Of a DNA stretch of 16,799 bases, positions 6,311 to 13,776 are shown piece after piece; the stretch's first letter is position 1, and each line of letters starts with the position of its first letter. A model generated the notes under the pieces. The model was not told the DNA's origin. It ran no database searches and was given only the letters and a program-made list of their open reading frames with translations. Made by a program: the position numbers and the translations under genes. The DNA comes from an uncultured Clostridia bacterium (lineage in GTDB: Bacteria; Bacillota; Clostridia; Christensenellales; Aristaeellaceae), in assembly GCA_934615145.1 (NCBI GenBank), contig CAKTTM010000009.1, forward strand, positions 1 to 16,799. The letters are read 5' to 3'.

Positions 6311-7446
6311 GGCGCCTGCTGGGTCTGACGGGGCTGCTCCTGCTGCTGTGCCTGCCGGCATTTGCGCAGGACATCACCGCCGCCAGCCGCATACAGGCGG
6401 GCAATGCCAAGGCGCAGCGCGCGCTGACAGACCGCGACTATACCACCAACTGGACCGGTAGCGGCCCCTTGGCCATCAGCGCAGAGCAGCCCATCCACGG
6501 GCTCTACCTGTGCTGGGCGCAGCGGCCGGAGGCTTATGTGATAGAAGGGCAGATAGAGGGCGGCCAGTGGCAGGAGGCGGCCAGCCTGGGCGCTGAAGGT
6601 TATCTGCACGAATATGTGCCGCTGACGGGCTACAGCGCCGTGCGCCTTAAGCCCCGCGGCCGCGCGCGCCTGGCGGAGCTCTATGTGCTGGGCGCGGGCG
6701 AAGTGCCCGGCTTTGTGCAGCGCTGGCAACCGACGGTGGACAAGGCTGATTTGATGCTGCTGATCGCCCACCCGGACGACGAGGTGGTCATGATGGGCGG
6801 CACCCTGCCCTACTATGCCGGCCAACTGCAAAAGAAGGTGCTGGTGGCCTCCATGACGGCGCCCAGCTCCCGGCGCAAGAGCGAGCTGCTGGACAGCCTG
6901 TGGATCTGCGGTGTCAGGGGCTACCCGGTCATGGGCAGCTTTGACGACAAGTATTTCAAATCCATGAGCGCGGCCTACCAGCGCTGGGGCACGCGCAAGG
7001 TGCGCTCCTTTGTGGTGGAGCTCTACCGCAAGCATCGCCCCGATGTGGTGGTGACCCACGACAGGCGGGGCGAGTACGGGCACGGCGCCCACCAGGTCTG
7101 CGCCGATGTGGCCCGCATGGCGGTGGACTTTGCGGCTAACGCCGAAAATTATGTCGATATCTACAAGCAGTACGGCACCTGGCAGGTGAAGAAGCTCTAT
7201 CTGCACCTGGCCAAGGAGGGCGCCCTCGAGATGGACTGGGATCAGCCGCTGTCCGCCTTTGAAGGCAGGACGGGCTATGAGGTGGCCAAAGAGGCCTATA
7301 TGAAGCACCGAAGCCAGCAGCAGTTTGGCTTCCCTGTCTATGACCGCAAGAGCCGCTACAGCAGCTACCGCTTTGGTCTGGTGCACTCAACCGTGGGGCA
7401 GGACATCGCCAAGAACGACTTTTTTGAGCATATCAGCCCGGAGTAA
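6307..7446 (+). CDS. Exported PIG-L family deacetylase with N-terminal discoidin-like region
   Basis: A 379-residue exported protein. Residues 1-20 are a signal peptide (MRRLLGL, leucine core, AFA-Q). Residues about 22-140 form a beta-rich region (ASRIQAGNAKAQRALTDRDYTTNW at the start) resembling an F5/8 type C carbohydrate-binding jelly roll; this part is my weaker assignment. From about 147 follows a PIG-L/LmbE zinc hydrolase domain with AHPDDE at 154-159 and a second metal-binding segment with His259 and His262 (GEYGHGAHQ). Enzymes of this family remove acetyl groups from GlcNAc-containing molecules such as GlcNAc-phosphatidylinositol, mycothiol or bacillithiol precursors and diacetylchitobiose, but most are cytoplasmic, so export is notable. 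The ATG overlaps the glycosidase stop as ATGA, indicating translational coupling. A combined role in trimming an extracellular amino-sugar conjugate is inferred. Confidence 0.9.
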   Translation: MRRLLGLTGLLLLLCLPAFAQDITAASRIQAGNAKAQRALTDRDYTTNWTGSGPLAISAEQPIHGLYLCWAQRPEAYVIEGQIEGGQWQEAASLGAEGYLHEYVPLTGYSAVRLKPRGRARLAELYVLGAGEVPGFVQRWQPTVDKADLMLLIAHPDDEVVMMGGTLPYYAGQLQKKVLVASMTAPSSRRKSELLDSLWICGVRGYPVMGSFDDKYFKSMSAAYQRWGTRKVRSFVVELYRKHRPDVVVTHDRRGEYGHGAHQVCADVARMAVDFAANAENYVDIYKQYGTWQVKKLYLHLAKEGALEMDWDQPLSAFEGRTGYEVAKEAYMKHRSQQQFGFPVYDRKSRYSSYRFGLVHSTVGQDIAKNDFFEHISPE

Positions 7447-7469
7447 ACCGACGGCGCTTGCCTCGCGGT

Positions 7470-7499
7470 TTGACACAGCATTGCGGCACTGGCTATAAT
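7470..7499 (+). promoter_or_regulatory. Strong sigma-A promoter upstream of the DEAD-box helicase operon
   Basis: Perfect TTGACA (7470-7475) and perfect TATAAT (7494-7499) are separated by 18 bp. Transcription would begin near 7506, giving a leader of about 59 nt. No terminator-like hairpin separates it from the deacetylase stop at 7446. Confidence 0.9.
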
Positions 7500-7508
7500 G
7501 AATGTTGA

Positions 7509-7527
7509 TGCCGCGCTGAACGCGGCG
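7509..7527 (+). promoter_or_regulatory. GC-rich hairpin in the helicase 5' leader
   Basis: GCCGCG and CGCGGC (7510-7515 and 7521-7526) form a 6-bp stem with a five-base loop, extended by a U-G pair. It lies at the very start of the predicted transcript, upstream of the GAGGA ribosome-binding site. It may affect mRNA stability; since many DEAD-box helicase genes are controlled through structured leaders, feedback is possible but unproven. Confidence 0.35.
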
Positions 7528-7564
7528 CGGCGGGGCAGGTGAGCCTCGCGGAAATGAGGAACAT

Positions 7565-8737
7565 TTGGCCCTTTCGGAATCATTTAGAGCCCTGGAAGTC
7601 TCAGAAGAGGTATTGAGAGCCCTGGAGGGCATGGGGATCAAGACCCCCACCTCCATACAGAAGGAATGCATCCCCATCATGATGGCGGGGCGCGACATCA
7701 TTGCCATCGCCCCCACGGGCACGGGCAAGACCATCGCCTTTGGCATCCCGATGCTGGAGTACATCAGCCTGACCGAGCAGCGCGTGCAGGAGGTGGTGCT
7801 GGCGCCCACCCGTGAGCTGGCCATGCAGATATCGGCCGAGCTCAACAGCCTGTCGCACTTTATCCCCCAAATACGCATCGCCACCCTCTATGGCGGGCAG
7901 CCCATCGCCAGACAGCTGACCCAGCTCAAGCGCAAGCCCCAGATACTGGTGGCCACCCCCGGTCGCCTGCTGGACATGATGCAGCGGGGCATGGTGCAGC
8001 TAAACCAGGTGCATACCATGGTCATTGACGAGGCGGACGAGATGCTCAAGATGGGCTTTGTCAAGGATGTGACCCGCATCATCGAGGCCGCGCCGCCCAG
8101 CAGGCAGCTGGTGATGTTTTCGGCCACCACCAACGCCGATGTGCAGACAATCAGCTGGAAGTTCCAGCAGGAGCCGGTGGAGATCTATGTGGAGGCCACG
8201 GCAGAGGACAAGCCCAGGATCACACAGTACACCATCATCGTGCCCAGGGAAAGCAAGATGGAGCGCCTGAGCTACCTGCTGGACTCGGATGAGTACAAGC
8301 GGGTGATGATATTTGCCAACACCAAGCGCATGGCGCAGCTGCTTAGCGACAAGCTGAAGAAACTGGGCTATCAGTCCGAGGCGCTGCACGGGGATATCCC
8401 TCAAAACCAGCGCACCACCATCATGCAAAACTTCAAGCTGGGCAAGTTCCCCATCCTGGTGGCCACCGACGTGGCGGCCCGCGGCATCGATGTCTACGAT
8501 GTGGAGGCGGTCATCAACTATGACCTGCCCAATGAGAATGAGTACTATACCCACCGCATTGGCCGCACGGGCCGGGCGAAAAAACACGGTGTCAGCTTTA
8601 CCATGATGACCTATCAGGAAAGCGTGCGCATGGGGGAGATACTGCGCTATATCAAGACCAGCCCCACGCCGCTGCACTTTGATGTGGACGGCATCCTGCG
8701 CACGGAGGATGAGGAAGCCTTCTTCGAGCACATTTAG
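7565..8737 (+). CDS. DEAD-box ATP-dependent RNA helicase
   Basis: A 390-residue cytoplasmic helicase that would unwind RNA secondary structure using ATP. Every core motif is visible: Q motif around Gln32 (GIKTPTSIQ), motif I APTGTGKT at 49-56, PTRELA at 81-86, TPGRL at 131-135, DEAD at 155-158, SAT at 186-188, ATDVAARGID at 300-309 and HRIGRTGR at 330-337. The protein stops about 50 residues after the last motif, so it is a near-minimal two-RecA-domain core without the basic or RbpA-type C-terminal extension of CshA, DeaD or DbpA relatives. The start is TTG at 7565, supported by GAGGA just upstream and by the protein beginning right before the Q-motif region. A near-consensus promoter precedes it, and the response regulator follows after 15 bp, so the signalling module may be co-transcribed. 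Confidence 0.96.
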   Translation: MALSESFRALEVSEEVLRALEGMGIKTPTSIQKECIPIMMAGRDIIAIAPTGTGKTIAFGIPMLEYISLTEQRVQEVVLAPTRELAMQISAELNSLSHFIPQIRIATLYGGQPIARQLTQLKRKPQILVATPGRLLDMMQRGMVQLNQVHTMVIDEADEMLKMGFVKDVTRIIEAAPPSRQLVMFSATTNADVQTISWKFQQEPVEIYVEATAEDKPRITQYTIIVPRESKMERLSYLLDSDEYKRVMIFANTKRMAQLLSDKLKKLGYQSEALHGDIPQNQRTTIMQNFKLGKFPILVATDVAARGIDVYDVEAVINYDLPNENEYYTHRIGRTGRAKKHGVSFTMMTYQESVRMGEILRYIKTSPTPLHFDVDGILRTEDEEAFFEHI

Positions 8738-8752
8738 GCAGGAGGTCAGCCA

Positions 8753-9409
8753 ATGACACAGGCGGTGCTGCTGGTGGAGGACGACGCCCACCTGCGCGAG
8801 GGGCTCTGCGAGCTGCTGCGCAGGGAGGGCCTGGCGCCACAGGCAGCCGCCAGCCTGCGTCAGGCGCAGGCGCTGATAGAGGCCAGTGCCTTTGATCTGG
8901 CGATACTGGATGTCGGCCTGCCCGATGGCGACGGCGTGGCGCTGTGCCGCCAGTGGCGGGCGCAGGGTCGGCAGCTGCCGGTGCTGTTTCTGACGGCGCG
9001 CGATGAGGAGATCGACATCGTGCGCGGCCTGGACGCGGGCGCCGACGACTATGTGGTCAAGCCCTTTCGCATGCAGGAGTTGTTAAGCCGGGTGCGCGCC
9101 CTGCTGCGCCGCCAGGCACCGCAGGTGGAGACGGTGGGCGATCTGAGCATCGACATCCCGAGGCAGAGCGTCAGGTTGCGGGGGGAGCAGCTATATCTCA
9201 CCCCAACAGAGTTTCGCCTGCTGGTACAGCTGTGCCAGAGCCGCGGGCGCATCCAGACCCGGGACATGCTGCTGCAGAGCATCTGGGATGAGGGCGGGCA
9301 GTTCATCGACGACAACACGCTGTCTGTGCACATCAGCCGCCTGCGGGACAAGATAGGCGCGCAACACATCAAGACCATACGGGGCATAGGCTACCAATGG
9401 CAGGACTGA
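8753..9409 (+). CDS. OmpR/PhoB-family response regulator
   Basis: A 218-residue two-component regulator. Residues 1-115 are a receiver domain with the acidic pair Glu9/Asp10-11, the phosphorylation site Asp53 (LAILDVGLPDGDG), Thr81 and Lys103 (VVKPF). Residues about 122-218 are the winged-helix DNA-binding domain, with LTPTEFRLLVQL, the VHISRLRDKI recognition region and the IRGIGYQ end characteristic of the family. The ATG at 8753 follows AGGAGGTCAGCCA. It lies 15 bp behind the helicase and its last codons overlap the histidine kinase start by 13 bp. The arrangement regulator-kinase-ATPase-permease is the layout of BceRS-BceAB-type envelope stress modules, so the natural target is the adjacent transporter promoter region around 10286-10326. 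Confidence 0.96.
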   Translation: MTQAVLLVEDDAHLREGLCELLRREGLAPQAAASLRQAQALIEASAFDLAILDVGLPDGDGVALCRQWRAQGRQLPVLFLTARDEEIDIVRGLDAGADDYVVKPFRMQELLSRVRALLRRQAPQVETVGDLSIDIPRQSVRLRGEQLYLTPTEFRLLVQLCQSRGRIQTRDMLLQSIWDEGGQFIDDNTLSVHISRLRDKIGAQHIKTIRGIGYQWQD

Positions 9410-10287
9410 TATTGGCGCTGGCACTGCTGGCGCTTTTCTTGTGCCTGACACTCTATAAATTGTGGCGCTTCCGGCGTGAGGCCAGGCGTCTGGGCGGCGA
9501 GGTGGATCGCTTCTTGAGCGGGGAGATCAGCCAACCTGCCTTCAGCGTGCGCGATGATGCCTTCGCCCACTTTGAGAACAGCGTGGTGGAGCTGGAGACC
9601 CGCCTGCTGCAGGCGGCGACGCTGCGCCAGGCCGAGCAGGAGCGCAGCAGGCAGGCCATCGCCGATCTGTCACATCAGCTAAAGACCCCGCTGAGCTCGC
9701 TGAAGCTGTACGCGGAACTCGATCAGGCGCCGCACGCCCCCCAGCAGCTGGCCCTGATCGAGCGCATGGAGGGCCTGATCGCGTCGCTGCTGCGCTTAGA
9801 GCGGCTGGAGGCCGGGGTCTATCCCTTTGCTTTCGCGCCCTGCCAGCTGCATGAGCTGTGCGAGGAGATACTGCGTGAGATGCGGCCGCTCTACCCCGAC
9901 AAGCGCCTGAGCCTGGAGGGCCAGGCGCAGCTGCGCTACGACGGCAAGTGGCTGTCGGAGGCGATCAGCAACCTGGTCAAGAACGCCTGTGAGCACACGC
10001 CGCAGGACGGCCAGGTGCATGTCCAGATCAGCCGGGGAGAAACGGCGGTGACGCTGTCGGTCTCAGACGACGGCGGTGGCGTGCCGGAGGAGGAGCTTCA
10101 GCAGATATTCAGGCGCTTTTTCCGCAGCAGCCGCCCGCAGGCGCACCAGGGCGCTGGCCTGGGGCTGAGCATCGTGCGGGAGATCGTCCGCCGCCATCAC
10201 GGCACACTGACGGCGGCCAATGTGGGCAGGGGCCTGCAGGTGAGCATGGTGCTGCCCGATCTGCGCCCTCATCTTAAGGAATCGTAA
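9397..10287 (+). CDS. Short membrane-bound sensor histidine kinase
   Basis: A 296-residue kinase, partner of the preceding regulator. It has one predicted membrane helix at residues 3-20, with no room for an extracytoplasmic sensor, then a basic juxtamembrane segment, a coiled region to about 85, and the HisKA domain with the phosphoacceptor His93 in LSHQLKTPLSSLK. The ATPase domain follows with an N box (NLVKNACEHTP), G1 (DDGGGVPEE), F box (FRRFFRSS) and G2 (GAGLGLSIV). The ATG at 9397 lies within the end of the regulator gene (13-bp overlap, different frame), indicating coupled translation. Bce-type kinases have two helices and sense through their transporter partner; this one has a single N-terminal helix, so sensing via the transporter or another protein is inferred, not shown. 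Confidence 0.94.
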   Translation: MAGLILALALLALFLCLTLYKLWRFRREARRLGGEVDRFLSGEISQPAFSVRDDAFAHFENSVVELETRLLQAATLRQAEQERSRQAIADLSHQLKTPLSSLKLYAELDQAPHAPQQLALIERMEGLIASLLRLERLEAGVYPFAFAPCQLHELCEEILREMRPLYPDKRLSLEGQAQLRYDGKWLSEAISNLVKNACEHTPQDGQVHVQISRGETAVTLSVSDDGGGVPEEELQQIFRRFFRSSRPQAHQGAGLGLSIVREIVRRHHGTLTAANVGRGLQVSMVLPDLRPHLKES

Positions 10288-10326
10288 GGCAGCCGTCACC
10301 GCTTCGAAAGCTTGCCTTGCTACAAT
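10286..10326 (+). promoter_or_regulatory. Possible internal promoter (extended -10) with inverted repeat upstream of the ABC ATPase
   Basis: TGC-TACAAT at 10318-10326 is an extended -10 element about 23 bases before the ATPase start codon; no good -35 is present, which suggests an activator. Just upstream, AAGGCA (10286-10291) and TGCCTT (10313-10318) form an inverted repeat, and GCTT-CGA-AAGC (10301-10311) a smaller one between them. This is where the adjacent response regulator could act; no known consensus is matched. Confidence 0.4.
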
Positions 10327-10334
10327 ACAGCCAT

Positions 10335-10345
10335 AGGGGGTGATC
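10335..10345 (+). promoter_or_regulatory. Ribosome-binding site that fixes the ABC ATPase start
   Basis: AGGGGGTGATC is complementary to the 16S rRNA 3' end over ten of eleven bases and lies four bases before ATG at 10349. A possible GTG start at 10340 falls inside this site and is therefore unlikely. Confidence 0.8.
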
Positions 10346-10348
10346 CTT

Positions 10349-11038
10349 ATGGACATCATGCGCTGCGAGAAGCTGTGCAAGACTTATCTGTCCGGCGAGA
10401 ACGCCGTGCACGCGGTGGCGGATATGGACCTGGCGCTCAAACAGGGCGAGTTCTGCGCCATCACAGGGCCCAGCGGCTCGGGCAAGTCGACCCTGCTGCA
10501 CATGCTGGGCGGCCTGGAGTACCCCAGCAGCGGCAAGGTATTTTTTCAGGACGCGGATCTCTATCAGTACAACGACAACCAGCTGTCCATCCTGCGCAGG
10601 CGGCGCTTTGGCTTTGTGTTCCAGGCCTATAACCTGGTCAAGGAGCTGACGGGCTATGAAAACATACTGCTGCCGGTCATGCTGGACAAGCGCAAGCCAG
10701 ATACCGCCTATATCGATCGCCTGATCGAGATGCTGGGCATCGGCGACAGGTTGCAGCATCTGCCAGGCGCCTTGTCTGGCGGTCAGCAGCAGCGCATGTC
10801 CATCGCAAGAGCCCTTGCCAACAAGCCGGCCATGCTCTTTGCCGATGAGCCCACCGGTAACCTGGATGGCCAGGCCGGGCGCGAGGTGCTGGCCCTGCTG
10901 CGCTATGTGGGGCAGGAGCTGGGGGTCACCCTGGTGCTGGTGACGCATGACCTGTCCGTGGCCGAACAGGCCGACCGCGTGCTGCGGCTGATGGATGGCC
11001 GCCTGGTGGCAGACAGCGGGGCACAGACAAATGAATAG
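10349..11038 (+). CDS. ABC transporter ATP-binding protein, MacB/LolD/BceA type
   Basis: A 229-residue ATPase that powers the large permease encoded next. It contains Walker A GPSGSGKST at 40-48, Q-loop Gln92 (VFQAYNL), signature LSGGQ at 142-146, Walker B LFADEP at 163-168 with the PTGNLD D-loop region, and switch His200 (LVTHD). The LSGGQQQRM.IARAL sequence and DEPTGNLD are typical of the MacB/LolD/BceA subfamily, whose members drive mechanotransmission, lipoprotein release or antibiotic detoxification rather than simple import. The start was moved to the ATG at 10349, behind a near-perfect ribosome-binding site. The end overlaps the permease start by 8 bp. It is probably expressed both from the upstream operon and from the internal promoter. 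Confidence 0.95.
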   Translation: MDIMRCEKLCKTYLSGENAVHAVADMDLALKQGEFCAITGPSGSGKSTLLHMLGGLEYPSSGKVFFQDADLYQYNDNQLSILRRRRFGFVFQAYNLVKELTGYENILLPVMLDKRKPDTAYIDRLIEMLGIGDRLQHLPGALSGGQQQRMSIARALANKPAMLFADEPTGNLDGQAGREVLALLRYVGQELGVTLVLVTHDLSVAEQADRVLRLMDGRLVADSGAQTNE

Positions 11039-13766
11039 GGGCATGAGCATATCGCGCTTTGCGCTGGGCAGCTTAAGGGCCAGGTGGCGCCGGCAGCTGA
11101 GCCTGGTGATCGGCATCATGCTGGCGGTCTGCTTTGTGTCAAGCCTGCTGCTGATGGGGCAGAGCGTCTACTACTCCTATCAGGATCGCTATGACCATCT
11201 CTACGGCAGGCAGGACTTCATCCTGCGCGATGCCGAGCTTAACACCAATCCCCAGCAACTCAAGGACCTTGGCATCGCCCGTCAGGTGGGCGAGGCCAGG
11301 GTCTTTGGCGAGTCGGTGACAGGCGGCGTGGCCTTTGGCACCTATGATGAGCTGGGGGAGCAACTGCGCTACCGTCTGCTGCTCCGCGGCAGGATGCCGG
11401 AAAAGCCAGGCGAACTGGCCATCGAGCAGGGCGCGCTTGAGCGCCTGCGCGTCAAGGCGCAATTGGGTGACAGCTTTGATGTTGAGCTGCGCACGCTGCT
11501 GGGTGATGGCAAGTTCATGGCGCAGACCAACACCCGCCGCTATACCCTGGTGGGTATTCTAAACGATCAGCTGATGATAGCGCCCAATATCATCGAACAT
11601 ACCAGCTACTATGGACAGCTGCCGCAGGCGACGACCCTATGGGGAGAGCAGGCGCCGCCCGGCGGGCGCGAGGTGGTGCATTACCTGGTCGACGCGCCCA
11701 TTGTGCTGAGTGAAGAGCGGCTGATGCAAATACTTGGTGACGCAGGCGTATGGGCCAATGTACTAAGCTACGGCTTTGATGTCTTTGGCTATGATGGCGG
11801 CAACTACGCGGCCTTCCTGCTGCTGCTGGCGGTAAGCCTGGGCAGCGTGCTGATACTGACCGCCTGCCTTGCCATCGTCAATGCCTTGAACAGCAGCCTC
11901 AATGAGCGCGCCCGCCAGATCGGCATGCTGCGGGCGGTGGGGGCCACCTCGCGCCAGATCAGGCGCATCTATGGCCGCGAGGCCGCTATCACGGCGGTCA
12001 TCACGGCGCCGTTGGCCATTCTCCTAGCCTATGGCCTGGTGCGCTTGCTGATCACATGGGTGGGCCCGCCGCTGCAGATGCACTTTAGCTGGTGGTTCCT
12101 GCCTTTAACGCTGTTGGTCTCTGTGCTGGTGGTGCTGCTGGCGGCGGCCATACCGCTCAGGCGCGCCTCTCAGGTATCGCCCATGCAGGCCATCCGCGAT
12201 ACCTCGCTGCTGAGGGCCAGAAACCGCCTCAAGCTAAGGCCCCAGCAAAGCTTTGAACCCGCGCGTTTGCTCGCCCGGCGCCATCTGACGCTCTACCGCT
12301 CGCGCCAGGCCGGCATCACGCTGATCACAGCGCTGAGCCTGATCATCATCAGCCTGGCCTATGCCGGTCTGGTCTATGGCGGGCCTCCAGCTTCAGCCAA
12401 GTATGATTATTATCTGGCACAACATGGCCACTTGCTCTATCAGCTGATCGACTATTCACAGATGGAGCGCCTGATGACGGAAAGCGACCTGCAGGAGGCC
12501 ATTGATCTGCCCTACATGGGTCGGATACAGGCGGCCAAGCGCCTGGTCGTCAATCTGAATGTGCCTACGGTCAGTGACTATCTGATCGGGAGTAATTTTG
12601 GCATGCGATCGTTCATGTACAGGGATGAAGTGGATGTGCCCGAGGATCTGCGCTTTTACAGCCAGACAGAGCGCGAGCGCTACCTGAAGGTGCTCAGCCA
12701 GCAGGAGATTGAAGGCGAATTGTTCTCAACGAACCTGGCCGCCATGGATGACGCCTCCATACTGGCCCTGCAGGACAATGTCATCGCGGGCAAGATCGAC
12801 CTGGAGGCCATTCACGCCGGGCGCGAGGTGATCGTAACCGCGCCCTGGGAAATGTACCTGGCGCGCAATGCGCGCAACCCTGAGTGGGACGCGTACATGA
12901 CCTGGCAGCAAGACCACGACAGTGTGCTGCTGGGCAGCTATCCCAATGATAGCTTTGCGGTTGGGGACAAGCTGCGGCTTGTTAGGTTGCGTGGCACTGA
13001 TCCTGCCAAGGCTGGCATGATTCTCGTCGATGACGATTACGCAAGCGGTATTGAGCGAACAGACAGACAAGTGACCATAGGCGCCCTCATAGCGCCAAGC
13101 CAGGAGATGCAGGAGCATGTGTTCAGCTCCGAACTATGGCAAGTGGGCGCTGTGCTGACCAGCCTGCCTGGCCTGCGCGCCATGCAGATGGATGATGTGG
13201 GCTATCACAGCCTGTACATGTGGCTGTCCGGCGAGCCGGGCGAGGCCGGGCGCGAGCAGCTTCACAGCGGCCTGAGTGCCATTGCCCAGCGCTCACAGGG
13301 CATAGAGCTCTACGATAGTTACTTCAGCGCCCAGGAAGCCAGGCGCTGGAACACCGTCATCTGGGCCGCGGTGGTTTCACTGATCGTGCTCTTCTTCGTG
13401 CTGTGCCTGAGCATGGTGAGCAATGCGCTGACCAACAGGCTCAAGGCCGATCGCAGCGCCATCGGCACCCTGCGTGCCGTCGGTGCCGACTTTGGCGCTA
13501 TCAGCCGCAGCTACCGCTACCAGGTGCTGGGCATGCTCTTGAGCGGCGGTCTCATTGGTCTGGTGGCAGGGCCGCTGCTGACGCTCTGGCTGCGCTTCTG
13601 GCAGCATGGCAAGCCCATTGAAGCGGAACGCTTCTCCATCCCCATGATGATACTGGCACTGCTTGCCTTCCTGCTGGCGCTGAGCCTGCTGTGCATGCTC
13701 AGCCTGAGGCTGCGGCTCAAGGGCCTGACGCGCATCAGCATCGTGGATAACATACGCGAACTGTGA
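11031..13766 (+). CDS. Large FtsX/MacB-type ABC transporter permease with two ectodomains
   Basis: A 911-residue membrane protein with eight predicted helices in a duplicated 4+4 arrangement: about 23-43, 260-284, 323-345, 354-376, then 429-450, 776-798, 832-856 and 871-894. Two FtsX domains are visible, each with the typical cytoplasmic loop (RQIGMLRAVGATSRQIRRIY and SAIGTLRAVGADFGAISRSY). Two extracytoplasmic domains of about 215 and 325 residues follow helices 1 and 5. This differs from BceB, which has ten helices and one ectodomain, and fits the mechanotransmission class that moves or remodels envelope substrates without classical transport. The ATG at 11031 overlaps the ATPase stop (ATGAATAG); a downstream ATG at 11043 is possible but has a poor site. 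Substrate unknown; the next gene probably encodes a partner at the outer face of the membrane. Confidence 0.93.
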   Translation: MNRGMSISRFALGSLRARWRRQLSLVIGIMLAVCFVSSLLLMGQSVYYSYQDRYDHLYGRQDFILRDAELNTNPQQLKDLGIARQVGEARVFGESVTGGVAFGTYDELGEQLRYRLLLRGRMPEKPGELAIEQGALERLRVKAQLGDSFDVELRTLLGDGKFMAQTNTRRYTLVGILNDQLMIAPNIIEHTSYYGQLPQATTLWGEQAPPGGREVVHYLVDAPIVLSEERLMQILGDAGVWANVLSYGFDVFGYDGGNYAAFLLLLAVSLGSVLILTACLAIVNALNSSLNERARQIGMLRAVGATSRQIRRIYGREAAITAVITAPLAILLAYGLVRLLITWVGPPLQMHFSWWFLPLTLLVSVLVVLLAAAIPLRRASQVSPMQAIRDTSLLRARNRLKLRPQQSFEPARLLARRHLTLYRSRQAGITLITALSLIIISLAYAGLVYGGPPASAKYDYYLAQHGHLLYQLIDYSQMERLMTESDLQEAIDLPYMGRIQAAKRLVVNLNVPTVSDYLIGSNFGMRSFMYRDEVDVPEDLRFYSQTERERYLKVLSQQEIEGELFSTNLAAMDDASILALQDNVIAGKIDLEAIHAGREVIVTAPWEMYLARNARNPEWDAYMTWQQDHDSVLLGSYPNDSFAVGDKLRLVRLRGTDPAKAGMILVDDDYASGIERTDRQVTIGALIAPSQEMQEHVFSSELWQVGAVLTSLPGLRAMQMDDVGYHSLYMWLSGEPGEAGREQLHSGLSAIAQRSQGIELYDSYFSAQEARRWNTVIWAAVVSLIVLFFVLCLSMVSNALTNRLKADRSAIGTLRAVGADFGAISRSYRYQVLGMLLSGGLIGLVAGPLLTLWLRFWQHGKPIEAERFSIPMMILALLAFLLALSLLCMLSLRLRLKGLTRISIVDNIREL

Positions 13767-13776
13767 GGATAGACAG

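Noticed and set aside
5393..7386. Two long antisense open frames (322 and 377 codons) on the minus strand opposite the glycosidase and deacetylase genes
   Set aside because: They lack ribosome-binding sites and domain signals, are full of low-complexity Ala/His/Arg/Leu runs, and lie opposite genes with clear motifs; GC-rich codon use leaves such frames open by chance.
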